From positions 253,163 through 317,162 of the forward strand of contig NZ_UNRE01000001.1 of the NCBI RefSeq assembly GCF_900537085.1: 64,000 bases of DNA. Direction: 5' to 3'. A program made the translations under genes and the position numbers. This DNA comes from Agarivorans sp. Alg241-V36. GTDB taxonomy: Bacteria > Pseudomonadota > Gammaproteobacteria > Enterobacterales > Celerinatantimonadaceae. A model generated the notes under the pieces. The model saw only the letters and a list, made by a program, of their open reading frames with translations. It had not been told where the DNA came from and did not search any database. Below, one piece after another: positions 8,708-16,691 of this stretch (position 1 is the stretch's first letter; each line of letters begins with the position of its first letter).

Positions 8708-8724
8708 TTTCAATAATCTTGAAA
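8708..8724. promoter_or_regulatory. Palindromic LysR-type operator between lysR and the amidinotransferase gene
   Basis: TTTCAA and TTGAAA flank TAATC, a T-N11-A palindrome that matches the tatA-upstream site at 16 of 17 core positions. A half-site CCTTTCA (8738-8744) and a repeat of TTCAATAAT (8754-8762) follow toward the enzyme gene, as expected for an activation site next to a recognition site. Confidence 0.65.
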
Positions 8725-8817
8725 GTAACTAATTAAACCTTTCACGAAAATTGTTCAATAATGACTCCATCGAAACAAACTTGATTCAAATTACTTAAGC
8801 AAACCGAGGTAAATATT

Positions 8818-9924
8818 ATGTCTAAATCACTAAACCGTCGCGACTTTTTCAAACTTGCTGGTGGCGCAGCAGCTGTTGCAGGCGCAGCAACATTAGCACC
8901 AAGTGTATTAGCAAGCAGCGCAACAAGCGCAGTATTAACCGACAGCAATGGAGTTGGTGTTTACAACGAGTGGGACCAACTAAAATCAATCATCGTAGGC
9001 ACACCAGAAGGCTTCACTTTTCCAAAACTAGATTGGGTGCTAGATACATATGCCGGCATTACTGATGAAGTAAAAGCGGCTTTACGTGACCACCACGGTA
9101 AGACTTTTGAAGAGCTTGACCCAGCTCAGTATGCAGTAACCAAAGCAGAAGAAGATGCCCTGGCAGCATTGCTAAAATCAGAAGGCATTGAAGTTATTCG
9201 CCCAACGATGCCTAGCAAAGCCGAGCAACAGGCGGCTCATGTTGGTTACACTGCCATGTTTGAGCGTGATAATACCTTGGCCGTTGGGGATGAGCTGATT
9301 AACATATTCTGTCGTACAGGCTCTCGTCGTAAAGTTCACCCATTTTTACATAAGCAGTTAACTGAAGTAACACAAGGTACTGGCCAAGCACATATTTCTC
9401 AGCCTGTGCCTGCACTAATGGCAGAGCTATCAGATGAAGATCAACCATACTTAGAAGGTGGCGACATTTTCGTACTAGGTAAAGATATCTTAGTTGGCCA
9501 TGCTGGTATTGCCTCAAGCTATGCAGGCATCGAGTGGCTACAGAAGCACTTAGAGCCTAAAGGTTACCGCGTTCATACGATTGAACTAACAAAAGACTGG
9601 ATCCACCTTGATTGTATCTTCTCAACACCCCGTGAAGGTTTAGCCATGGCTTACTTAGGTGGGGTAAAAGGCGGTAAAGCAGCATTCCCAGAGTTCATGC
9701 AAAACTGGACCTGGTTAGAAGCGACAAAAGAAGAAGCCAAGGCACTTGGTTGCAATGGCGTTAACATAGCACCAAGCCGCACAATTATTGGCGCTGAGCA
9801 CACTCGTATTATCGAAATGCTAACGGAAAATGGTGTTGAGTGTGTGACCTTACCTTACGCAAATGTATCCGCATTCGGTGGTGGCCCTCGTTGCTCGACT
9901 CATCCACTAGTTCGTAAAGCTTAA
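8818..9924 (+). CDS. Tat-exported amidinotransferase/arginine-deiminase superfamily enzyme
   Basis: A 368-residue protein. The N-terminus NRRDFFK plus an alanine-rich hydrophobic stretch ending near VLAS is a clear twin-arginine signal peptide, so the folded enzyme should reach the periplasm. The body matches the guanidino-group modifying superfamily: YNEWDQLKSIIVGTPEG at the start, EGGDIFVLG, WIHLDCIFSTP with the likely catalytic His, and GGGPRCSTHPL with the likely nucleophile Cys. Arginine:glycine amidinotransferase and arginine deiminase are both possible and I cannot choose. The adjacent LysR gene, the shared operator and the linked tatABC suggest a dedicated export unit. Strong ribosome-binding site GAGGTAAATATT. 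Confidence 0.85.
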   Translation: MSKSLNRRDFFKLAGGAAAVAGAATLAPSVLASSATSAVLTDSNGVGVYNEWDQLKSIIVGTPEGFTFPKLDWVLDTYAGITDEVKAALRDHHGKTFEELDPAQYAVTKAEEDALAALLKSEGIEVIRPTMPSKAEQQAAHVGYTAMFERDNTLAVGDELINIFCRTGSRRKVHPFLHKQLTEVTQGTGQAHISQPVPALMAELSDEDQPYLEGGDIFVLGKDILVGHAGIASSYAGIEWLQKHLEPKGYRVHTIELTKDWIHLDCIFSTPREGLAMAYLGGVKGGKAAFPEFMQNWTWLEATKEEAKALGCNGVNIAPSRTIIGAEHTRIIEMLTENGVECVTLPYANVSAFGGGPRCSTHPLVRKA

Positions 9925-9937
9925 TTACTTCTAAAAT

Positions 9938-9968
9938 AAAAAACCGCTAGTACCACTAGCGGTTTTTT
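9938..9968 (+). terminator. Rho-independent terminator after the amidinotransferase gene
   Basis: A stem of 13 bp (9938-9950 with 9956-9968) around TACCA, ending in a run of T, starting 14 bases after the stop codon. Confidence 0.92.
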
Positions 9969-10273
9969 GTGTTCAGCACATCTACATATTCCTTTATGTT
10001 AATTGTCGCTCCCAACCAGACCCTGTTGTTCGGCTTTGTAGTAACCAACGTCGTATGTGCATATATTCTGAGCATAATGATAGCAGACAACGTTGGGCGA
10101 CTTGCCAGTTAACTGAAGTAGCGGCGGGGTTGTATTGACCGTCATAGAAAATATCGAGCGAGAGGCACCTCGATAATAGAGTTACTAATACAGGAGATAT
10201 CTTTGGAGCTAATGGTTAATTGCTTGATAGTTGAATCGCACTGAGGACGTTATTACCTCCTCAGTGCTAAGGA
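9969..10273. other. Non-coding stretch between convergent genes
   Basis: About 300 bases without a supportable gene. The only clear structure is a 10-bp inverted repeat, GCACTGAGGA at 10238-10247 with TCCTCAGTGC at 10258-10267, just beyond the rlmI stop. It has no U-tract on either strand, so it may be a 3' stabilising hairpin of rlmI rather than an intrinsic terminator. Confidence 0.5.
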
Positions 10274-11464
10274 CTATTTCACTCTACACAAGAAGCCTTT
10301 TAAGTAGTGGCCTTCTGGGTAAGGGCCGCCAACTGGGTGATCTTCTGCTTGTTCAAGCGTTTTTAGAAACTGCATTTCTCGTTTTGCATCAATTGCTGCA
10401 TCGGCCACGATTTTTTGGAACAAGCTTGTTGGCATAAGGCCAGAGCAGGAATAAGTCAGCAATATACCGCCAGGGCGTAGCATTTGCATGGCTAACATGT
10501 TGATGTCTTTGTAGCCACGGCTTGCGCGATTTAAGCTAGCTTTGCTGTCGACAAACTTAGGTGGGTCTAGCACTATCATGTCAAACTGCTCATCACAATC
10601 GCGGTAAGCACGCAGTTGCTTGAATACGTCGGCATTTAGCTGGGTAATTTTACTGGCGTCTAAGTCGTTTAATTCAACATTTTTAGCGGCAATCTCTAAT
10701 GCTGCATCAGAGACATCTACGTTTACCACCTTCTTAGCACCGCCCGCCAAGGCGTAGGTGCCAAAACCGCCGGTATAACAAAAACAGTTAAGTATTTTTT
10801 TGCCTTTGGCAAGCTGGCCAACGAGTTTGCGATTATTGCGTTGATCGAGGTAGTAACCGGTTTTGTGGCCCGTTTCTACGTTAATCAGCAGGCGCAAACC
10901 ATTCTCATTAATTTCCATTGGCTGTGCGGGTAGCTCGCCATGAATCAGCCCCTGTTGAGGAGCTAAACCTTCTTTTTTACGTACATCTACGTCTGAGCGC
11001 TCGTAGATAACATCATCTGGGAAACAGTGTTTTAGCGCTTCAATAAGGTTTAAACGCTGGAACTCGGCGCCGGCACTTAGCAGCTGCAATACTAATACAT
11101 TGGCGTAGCGATCAATGGTGATACCTGGTAGGCCATCGTTTTCACCGGCTACTAAACGATAAGCGTTGGTATCGGCAAACTCGCCGAGTATTTGTCGCGC
11201 GGCTTGGGCATCTTCTAGGCGTTCGATAAAATACTGTTTATCAATCTCTTGCTGTTGATCAAAGCTCCATACCCGAGCACGAATTTGTGACTCTGGTGAG
11301 TAGGCGGCAGTGGCCAAATATTTCCCTTCGGCGCTATACACTTCCACGGTTTCACCCGCCAATGGTTTGCCCGAAACTTTATGTATGCCGTTTGAAAAAA
11401 TCCAAGGGTGGCGACGCAACAAAGCTTTGTCGCGCTTGGCTTTAAGGGTAATGATACCGCTCAT
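10274..11464 (-). CDS. rlmI: 23S rRNA (cytosine-1962-C5)-methyltransferase RlmI
   Basis: A 396-residue enzyme of the RlmI/YccW type that methylates C1962 of 23S rRNA using S-adenosylmethionine. An N-terminal PUA domain (about 1-80, [10 protein letters not shown]) is followed by the methyltransferase fold: [22 protein letters not shown] as the SAM-binding loop, LDPPKF as the catalytic-loop motif and TYSCSG with the conserved Cys. Length matches E. coli RlmI. TAGGAAGC precedes the ATG. Single-gene unit. Confidence 0.95.
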   Translation of the reverse strand: MSGIITLKAKRDKALLRRHPWIFSNGIHKVSGKPLAGETVEVYSAEGKYLATAAYSPESQIRARVWSFDQQQEIDKQYFIERLEDAQAARQILGEFADTNAYRLVAGENDGLPGITIDRYANVLVLQLLSAGAEFQRLNLIEALKHCFPDDVIYERSDVDVRKKEGLAPQQGLIHGELPAQPMEINENGLRLLINVETGHKTGYYLDQRNNRKLVGQLAKGKKILNCFCYTGGFGTYALAGGAKKVVNVDVSDAALEIAAKNVELNDLDASKITQLNADVFKQLRAYRDCDEQFDMIVLDPPKFVDSKASLNRASRGYKDINMLAMQMLRPGGILLTYSCSGLMPTSLFQKIVADAAIDAKREMQFLKTLEQAEDHPVGGPYPEGHYLKGFLCRVK

Positions 11465-11638
11465 GATCTGCTTCCTAAAGGTTAATGCCGCGCATTATAA
11501 GCGCCATACTTAGCAAAACCCAAGTATAGTCTGGACTTATTCAATTTAACTTAGGTTTAGGCTTGTTGAAGTGGCAATTAAAAAGCCAAGCAACAGCTTG
11601 GCTTGGCAGACTTTACGCTCTTCGTTCTAGAGTTTGGC

Positions 11639-12271
11639 CTAGAGTTTGGTCATGGCTTTGCCATTCATCTCTTTTTCTAAGCCCTTATTTAAGGCCGAGC
11701 GTTGGCTGGTGCGCTTGCGGTAGGCCATCAGTTTTTCGGGTAATTGCTGCTGAAACGCCATTGCCCAATTTAAGGTGTGGCACAACAGCACATCGGCAAC
11801 AGTAAACTGCTCGCCTAACAAATAGCCTTCTTCAGGACCCCAAAGCTCGGCAATGGCTGCGGCTTTGTTAAACTCCCAAGCCGTGGTTTCTAGCATTTCG
11901 GGTATGCGCAGCTCTTCTGGAAGGGCAAAGCGGTGTTTGCCCATGTTCCACAGGGCTTGTTCTAGTTCACAAATGGTAAAGCTTACCCAGCGGTGGTGTA
12001 GTGCAGCTTGGTCGCTGCCTGGGGTAGGTAAAAATTGCGGGCCGTACTTCTCGGCTAAATACAGGCAAATAGCGGCAGATTCACTAAAAACCAAGTCGCC
12101 ATCTTTAAGCGCAGGCACTTTGCCGCAGGGGTTAAGGTTTAAGTACTCTTCGCTGCGGTGTTCACCGGCTTGAAGGTTTAGGTAATGATAATTCCACTCA
12201 AGTTGTAATTCTTCCAACATCCACGAAACTCGCAAAGAGCGGGTGCGTGGTGAGCCATATAAAGTAATCAT
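11639..12271 (-). CDS. Glutathione S-transferase family protein
   Basis: A 210-residue cytosolic GST. The thioredoxin-like N-terminal domain contains LYGSPRTRSLRVSWML with a catalytic Ser/Arg region rather than a Cys, NPCGKVPAL with the cis-proline loop, and SESAAICLYLAEKYG for glutathione binding. The all-helical C-terminal domain follows from about residue 88. It resembles GstB-type bacterial enzymes that conjugate or reduce electrophiles; the substrate is not predictable. No operon partners. Confidence 0.9.
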   Translation of the reverse strand: MITLYGSPRTRSLRVSWMLEELQLEWNYHYLNLQAGEHRSEEYLNLNPCGKVPALKDGDLVFSESAAICLYLAEKYGPQFLPTPGSDQAALHHRWVSFTICELEQALWNMGKHRFALPEELRIPEMLETTAWEFNKAAAIAELWGPEEGYLLGEQFTVADVLLCHTLNWAMAFQQQLPEKLMAYRKRTSQRSALNKGLEKEMNGKAMTKL

Positions 12272-12309
12272 TCAGGCTGTTCCTATTCAGCATTAGCAAG
12301 CATTGTATA

Positions 12310-12471
12310 ATACCAATCGTACTAAATAACTGTTCATACTACCTGGTTAAAATACTCGATAACTGCGTTAGAATTTTTGATTGTAGAATAGCTACTTATC
12401 GAAAAATTCTGCCTTATTCTCAAGTATTTTTCCTGCGTTATTTCTGAGCACTTACTTAGTGTGATTGGTAT
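12310..12471. repeat. Imperfect palindromic repeat, MITE-like
   Basis: The ends TACCAATCGTACTAAATAAC and the right-hand sequence ending TTAGTGTGATTGGTA are inverted repeats, matching at about 22 of 27 terminal positions. The inner parts also pair: TTAGAATTTTTGA against TCGAAAAATTCTG. The whole 162 bp can fold into one long hairpin and has no reading frame. The terminal ATTGGTATA style is like small intergenic palindromes I recall from Alteromonadales and Vibrionales. No second copy was seen in this window. Confidence 0.6.
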
Positions 12472-12585
12472 AAAGTAGTTGTTTGAAGGCCACTACGCGA
12501 GCTTTTGTTGTAGGCAATTTGTCAGCGCTTTAATGGGGCGCTGTGAAACTAAAGGGCTATTTAAAGACTGGTTTCATAGTAATTT

Positions 12586-12597
12586 GGAATCGGTTCC
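12586..12597. promoter_or_regulatory. Candidate LacI-family operator upstream of the cellobionate operon
   Basis: GGAATCGGTTCC is a CG-centred palindrome with five of six paired positions, the form used by LacI-family repressors. It lies 80 bp upstream of the LacI-family gene, where it could repress the whole operon. Confidence 0.45.
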
Positions 12598-12676
12598 GTT
12601 TTGCTTGTTTAAGCCTTGAGCATCTAAGTCTTGGCGACCATGCTGGTGATATGGCGGGTTAGCTAAGCAGGGAACA

Positions 12677-13702
12677 ATGGCAACGATTAAAGATGTGGCT
12701 AAGTTGGCGCAAGTAGGTGTGGGAACGGTATCTCGCTGCTTAGCAGGAAAGGGCGGGGTTTCTGCCAAGGCCGAGCTAAAAGTGAGCGAAGCCATGCAGC
12801 AGCTTAACTATCGGCCCAACAGTCTTGCTCGGGCCTTATCTACCCAGCGCTCTAACATCATTGGGGTTTGGTTGCCCTCGTTGTCTGGCCCCTTTTATCA
12901 GCACATTCTACAAGCCATAGAGTTTGAGTTGCGCTTGCACGACAAACACCTAATTATTGCTAACGCCGAAGGGGCAAAGAGCAATGAAGGATACTTGCAG
13001 CATTTAGATTATTTAATTAATCGTGATTGCGATGGCGTGCTGATGGTATGTCCAGAAATTGCCATTTCCGATCTGCTGATTGCTCAAGCCAATTATCCGC
13101 CCTTGGTATTTATTAATCACTCCACCGATTTATTGTCTAAGCAATCTTTTAGTGTTGATCACTATGCTGGTGGATGTTTGGCAGCAAACAGCTTGTTGGC
13201 GCTAGGCCATGACAATATCGCCTGTATTAGCGGTCGTTTAAGTGCCCAAGACGCAAAGCTACGTCAGCAAGGTTTTGTTGATGAATTAGCCCGTCAAGGC
13301 CGACCTATTAATCCTGAGTTGTGCATTGAAGGCAGCTTTGATTTTGCCATTAGCCAGCGTGCGGTCCAGCAATTACTGGATAAACAATTGCCTTTTGATG
13401 CACTGTTTTGCGGTAGCGACAAAGTGGCCTTAGCGGCCTTATCTACCTTGCAAGGTGCTGGTATTAAGGTGCCGCAGCAGGTGTCGGTATTGGGCTACGA
13501 TGATGTTGACTTTGCCGCTGTTGCCTCACCACCGCTTAGCACTATTGCAATCCCTATCGAGCAAATGGCCACAGCCGCTAGCAGGCAGGTACTCAATTTA
13601 GCTTACGACTTAACACTTACTATTCCCAGCGTGCCTGAGCCGCATTTTGTTGCGCGTGCTAGCACCCAAGCATCTCCTCATCTTAAGAGTAAAGAAGACT
13701 AA
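12677..13702 (+). CDS. LacI family transcriptional regulator
   Basis: A 341-residue repressor. Helix-turn-helix plus hinge at residues 1-60 (TIKDVAKLAQVGVGTVSRC, YRPNSLARALS), then a periplasmic-binding-protein-like sugar domain (IIGVWLPSLSGPFY, DALFCGSDKVALAAL, VLGYDDVDFAA). First gene of a run with a GH94 phosphorylase, gluconokinase and 6-phosphogluconate dehydratase, with only four bases to the next gene. It probably senses cellobionate, gluconate or a phosphorylated product and controls its own operon. GGGAACA precedes the ATG. Confidence 0.9.
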   Translation: MATIKDVAKLAQVGVGTVSRCLAGKGGVSAKAELKVSEAMQQLNYRPNSLARALSTQRSNIIGVWLPSLSGPFYQHILQAIEFELRLHDKHLIIANAEGAKSNEGYLQHLDYLINRDCDGVLMVCPEIAISDLLIAQANYPPLVFINHSTDLLSKQSFSVDHYAGGCLAANSLLALGHDNIACISGRLSAQDAKLRQQGFVDELARQGRPINPELCIEGSFDFAISQRAVQQLLDKQLPFDALFCGSDKVALAALSTLQGAGIKVPQQVSVLGYDDVDFAAVASPPLSTIAIPIEQMATAASRQVLNLAYDLTLTIPSVPEPHFVARASTQASPHLKSKED

Positions 13703-13706
13703 AACT

Positions 13707-16157
13707 ATGGCGAAGTTTATAGAAAATGGAACACGTTACCACTTAGATGACCCTTGCATTGCACCAAACAGTGCGGCTTATTTGTGGAACAAAAAAATGA
13801 TGCTGCACATGAACTGCCGAGGATTTGCGGTGAGCCAATATATGGATCCCGAGCCTCGCAAATATGCACATGTGCCTAACTTAGCTGCGCAAAGTTTTAT
13901 GCAGCCAGAGCAGCCCTATTTTAGTCATCACCCTGGGCGCTTTTTTTATCTGCGAGATAATCAAAGTGGCGAGATGTTTTCTGCTCCCTATGAGCCAATG
14001 AAAGTGGACTTAGATCGCTTTGCCTTTGAGCCGGGCTTAGCCGATATTCGCTGGGTGGTGGAAAAGCTCGATATTGAGCTAAACATAAGGCTGAATCTTG
14101 CGGTTGATGCGGTGCTAGAGAGCTGGCAAGTCACTGTGAAAAACCTAAGCTCTAAGCGCCGAGATATTTCTTTAATACCCTACTTTCCTGTAGGTTACGC
14201 CTCGTGGATGAATATGGGCGGGCAATACGATGCAGAGCTTAATGCAATTGTTTGCAGCAGCGTGACTCCCTACCAAAAAGTCACTGATTATTTCAAACAT
14301 CAGCACTTCAAAGATCTAACCTTTTTGTCTGCTAGTCGACTGCCAGATTTCTATGAAGTTTCACAACAGGCTTTTGAGGGAGAGGGCGGTTTACATAATC
14401 CCAGTGCCTTGCAGCAAGGCGGAAACCTAAATAATGGCGAGGCGCATTATGAGCTGCCAGCAGCCATTATGCAGTTTCAGTACTATTTGCCCGCCAATGG
14501 CAGCGATGTGCTTAAACTTAGTTTTGGACCGGCTAAAGATAAGGCCGAAATTAAACAACTCAACCAGCGGTATTTGTATGCCGACCAAGAGCCGCAGCGC
14601 CAAGCTTGTGAAGCCTCCTTTGCTCAGGCCAATGGCTGTATTTCGATTGAGACGCCTGATCAGCAGTTTAATCACTTTGTTAACCATTGGCTGCCTAGGC
14701 AGGTGTTTTATCATGGTGATAGCCAGCGTTTAACTACCGATCCGCAAACACGTAACTATCTGCAAGATGCCATGGGCATGGTTTACCTCAAACCTGAAGC
14801 GTGTAAACAAGCATTACTAACAGCGCTGAAGCAGCAAAAATTTACTGGTGAGATGCCCGATGGCATTTTATTAAGCGAACAGGCAGAGCTTAAGTACATT
14901 AATCAAGTTCCCCATACCGACCATCCGGTTTGGCTAGCCATTGTGCTAAACGCCTATCTTCAGGAAACTAACGATTATAGCCTGCTGCAAGTGAAGCTCG
15001 GTTGGGCCGATAATTCACTCGAGCAAAGCGTATTTGAGCATGTGAGCAAGGCAATGCAATTTTTGTGTGAAGCCAAGGATGAACGCGGTTTACCTTATAT
15101 CGCTCAGGGCGATTGGTGCGATCCAATGAACATGGTGGGTTATCAAGGCAAGGGCGTATCCGGTTGGTTGGCCGAAGCCATTTCTTATGCCTTGCAATTG
15201 TGGGTGCCCATTTGTGAGCACTTAGGTGAAGCCGCCTTAGCGCAAACCTTTAGCCAACATGCAGAGCAACTTAACCAGCTGATTAATCACTACTTTTGGG
15301 ATGGCGCATGGTATGGGCGCGGCATTACCGATGCTGGAAAGCTATTTGGCATAAGCAGTGATAAGGAAGGGAAAATTTTTCTTAATGCTCAGAGCTGGGC
15401 CCTGTTATGCGGTGCTGCCAATAATGAACAAAAAGCGCAGATGCTTAAAGCCATTGATGAGCAATTAGATACGCCGTTTGGGGTGATGATGAGTGCGCCA
15501 GCCTTTACCGAAATGCGTGATGACGTTGGGCGGGTGACTCAAAAATGGCCTGGCAGCGCCGAAAATGGCTCGGTGTATAACCATGCTGCGGCATTTTATG
15601 CAGCCTCGCTTTACTCTTCGAGCGAAGGACAAAGAGCCTTTGATGTATTACGTAAGATGCTGCCAAGCAATCAAAACCAAGAGCTCAAGGTGCGGGGACA
15701 GTTACCGATCTACTTGCCTAATTATTATCGAGGAGCGTATTACCAGTATCCTCGCACTGCTGGGCGTTCTAGCAATTTGTTTAATACCGGTACCTGCGCT
15801 TGGTATTACCAATTGGTGGTGGAGCAGTTGTTTGGATTGCGTGGTACTCCACAGGGCTTGTTGCTTAGCCCTCAATTACCCGATGACTGGTCTAAAGTTT
15901 CGGTAGTTCGAGAGTTTAGAGGAGCGGTTATTAGTATTGAATACCAACAAGTTAATGCTAGCAGCTCTCAGCCCTTACGCGCGAAACAGCTAATGAGCGC
16001 CGCTGAAGCCAAGCTAACCATTACTCAGCAGGCCGATAAACAGCTGCTGATTAGTGGTTTTGTGACTGGCGAGCGCTATCAAATAAGTGTGACACAAGCA
16101 CTTGAAGACAAGGCGAACTCAGCTAAAGCAGCAGAATCAAAGAGTGCCTTAGTATGA
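13707..16157 (+). CDS. GH94 family phosphorylase, probable cellobionic acid phosphorylase
   Basis: An 816-residue GH94 enzyme. The N-terminal beta-sandwich (about 1-280) is followed by the (alpha/alpha)6 catalytic barrel; GDWCDPMN contains Asp472, aligned with the general acid Asp of the DWND motif in cellobiose and chitobiose phosphorylases. The family splits beta-glucosides with phosphate. Cellobionic acid phosphorylase gives glucose 1-phosphate and gluconate, and the next two genes use gluconate, which strongly favours that activity over cellobiose or chitobiose. No signal peptide, so it acts in the cytoplasm. The start at 13707 (MAKFIENG) is chosen over an upstream ATG inside the regulator gene. 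Confidence 0.82.
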   Translation: MAKFIENGTRYHLDDPCIAPNSAAYLWNKKMMLHMNCRGFAVSQYMDPEPRKYAHVPNLAAQSFMQPEQPYFSHHPGRFFYLRDNQSGEMFSAPYEPMKVDLDRFAFEPGLADIRWVVEKLDIELNIRLNLAVDAVLESWQVTVKNLSSKRRDISLIPYFPVGYASWMNMGGQYDAELNAIVCSSVTPYQKVTDYFKHQHFKDLTFLSASRLPDFYEVSQQAFEGEGGLHNPSALQQGGNLNNGEAHYELPAAIMQFQYYLPANGSDVLKLSFGPAKDKAEIKQLNQRYLYADQEPQRQACEASFAQANGCISIETPDQQFNHFVNHWLPRQVFYHGDSQRLTTDPQTRNYLQDAMGMVYLKPEACKQALLTALKQQKFTGEMPDGILLSEQAELKYINQVPHTDHPVWLAIVLNAYLQETNDYSLLQVKLGWADNSLEQSVFEHVSKAMQFLCEAKDERGLPYIAQGDWCDPMNMVGYQGKGVSGWLAEAISYALQLWVPICEHLGEAALAQTFSQHAEQLNQLINHYFWDGAWYGRGITDAGKLFGISSDKEGKIFLNAQSWALLCGAANNEQKAQMLKAIDEQLDTPFGVMMSAPAFTEMRDDVGRVTQKWPGSAENGSVYNHAAAFYAASLYSSSEGQRAFDVLRKMLPSNQNQELKVRGQLPIYLPNYYRGAYYQYPRTAGRSSNLFNTGTCAWYYQLVVEQLFGLRGTPQGLLLSPQLPDDWSKVSVVREFRGAVISIEYQQVNASSSQPLRAKQLMSAAEAKLTITQQADKQLLISGFVTGERYQISVTQALEDKANSAKAAESKSALV

Positions 16158-16684
16158 ATGCTAATCAGGGCACGGTTTACTTTGTTATGGGGGTGTCGGG
16201 TTGCGGTAAGTCTAGCATTGGTGAGGGGCTAGCCAATTACCTGCAAGCAGAGTTTATAGACGGTGATACGCTTCACCCTCACTGCAACATAGAAAAAATG
16301 CGCAGTGGCTTAGCGCTCAATGATGACGACCGCAAACCTTGGCTAGCGACTATAGTGGCTAAAGCTGATGCTTTTAGCCAGCAAGGAAAAACCGCCGTGA
16401 TTGTTTGTTCTGCACTAAAGAAAGCCTATCGAGAACAACTGCGCCAAGTGAGCGCTGAAGTGGTCTTTATCTACTTAAAAGGCGAGCAAAGGCTAATTAA
16501 GCAAAGACTAGAGCAGCGCTGTAATCACTTTATGCCGCAGGACTTATTAGCCAGTCAATTTGCGACTTTAGAAGCTCCTTCTGCCGATGAAGTAGATGTT
16601 ATCCCAATCAATATCGACGCTAGCTTAGAGCAGGTACTAGCACGTTGTATTCACCGTATTAATCGTAAGCCTGCGCTACATTGA
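16154..16684 (+). CDS. gntK: Gluconokinase
   Basis: A 176-residue kinase of the GntK/IdnK type that converts gluconate to 6-phosphogluconate. Walker A is GVSGCGKS (13-20), followed by DGDTLHPHCNIEKMRSG with the substrate-binding acidic/His region, DDDRKPWL and VVFIYLKG, all typical. Length is normal. The start overlaps the phosphorylase stop (ATGA), so the two are translationally coupled. It takes the gluconate released from cellobionate and hands 6-phosphogluconate to Edd, the next gene. Confidence 0.95.
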   Translation: MNANQGTVYFVMGVSGCGKSSIGEGLANYLQAEFIDGDTLHPHCNIEKMRSGLALNDDDRKPWLATIVAKADAFSQQGKTAVIVCSALKKAYREQLRQVSAEVVFIYLKGEQRLIKQRLEQRCNHFMPQDLLASQFATLEAPSADEVDVIPINIDASLEQVLARCIHRINRKPALH

Positions 16685-16691
16685 GGTTGAA

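Noticed and set aside
10238..10267. Rho-independent terminator after rlmI
   Set aside because: Good 10-bp stem but no U-tract on either strand; recorded only as a hairpin in the intergenic entry.
11563..12173. Plus-strand open frames opposite the GST gene
   Set aside because: Shadows of the GST reading frame; arginine/serine-rich sequence with no family match.
14427..14733. Frames on both strands inside the GH94 gene
   Set aside because: They overlap an unmistakable enzyme and lack ribosome-binding sites.
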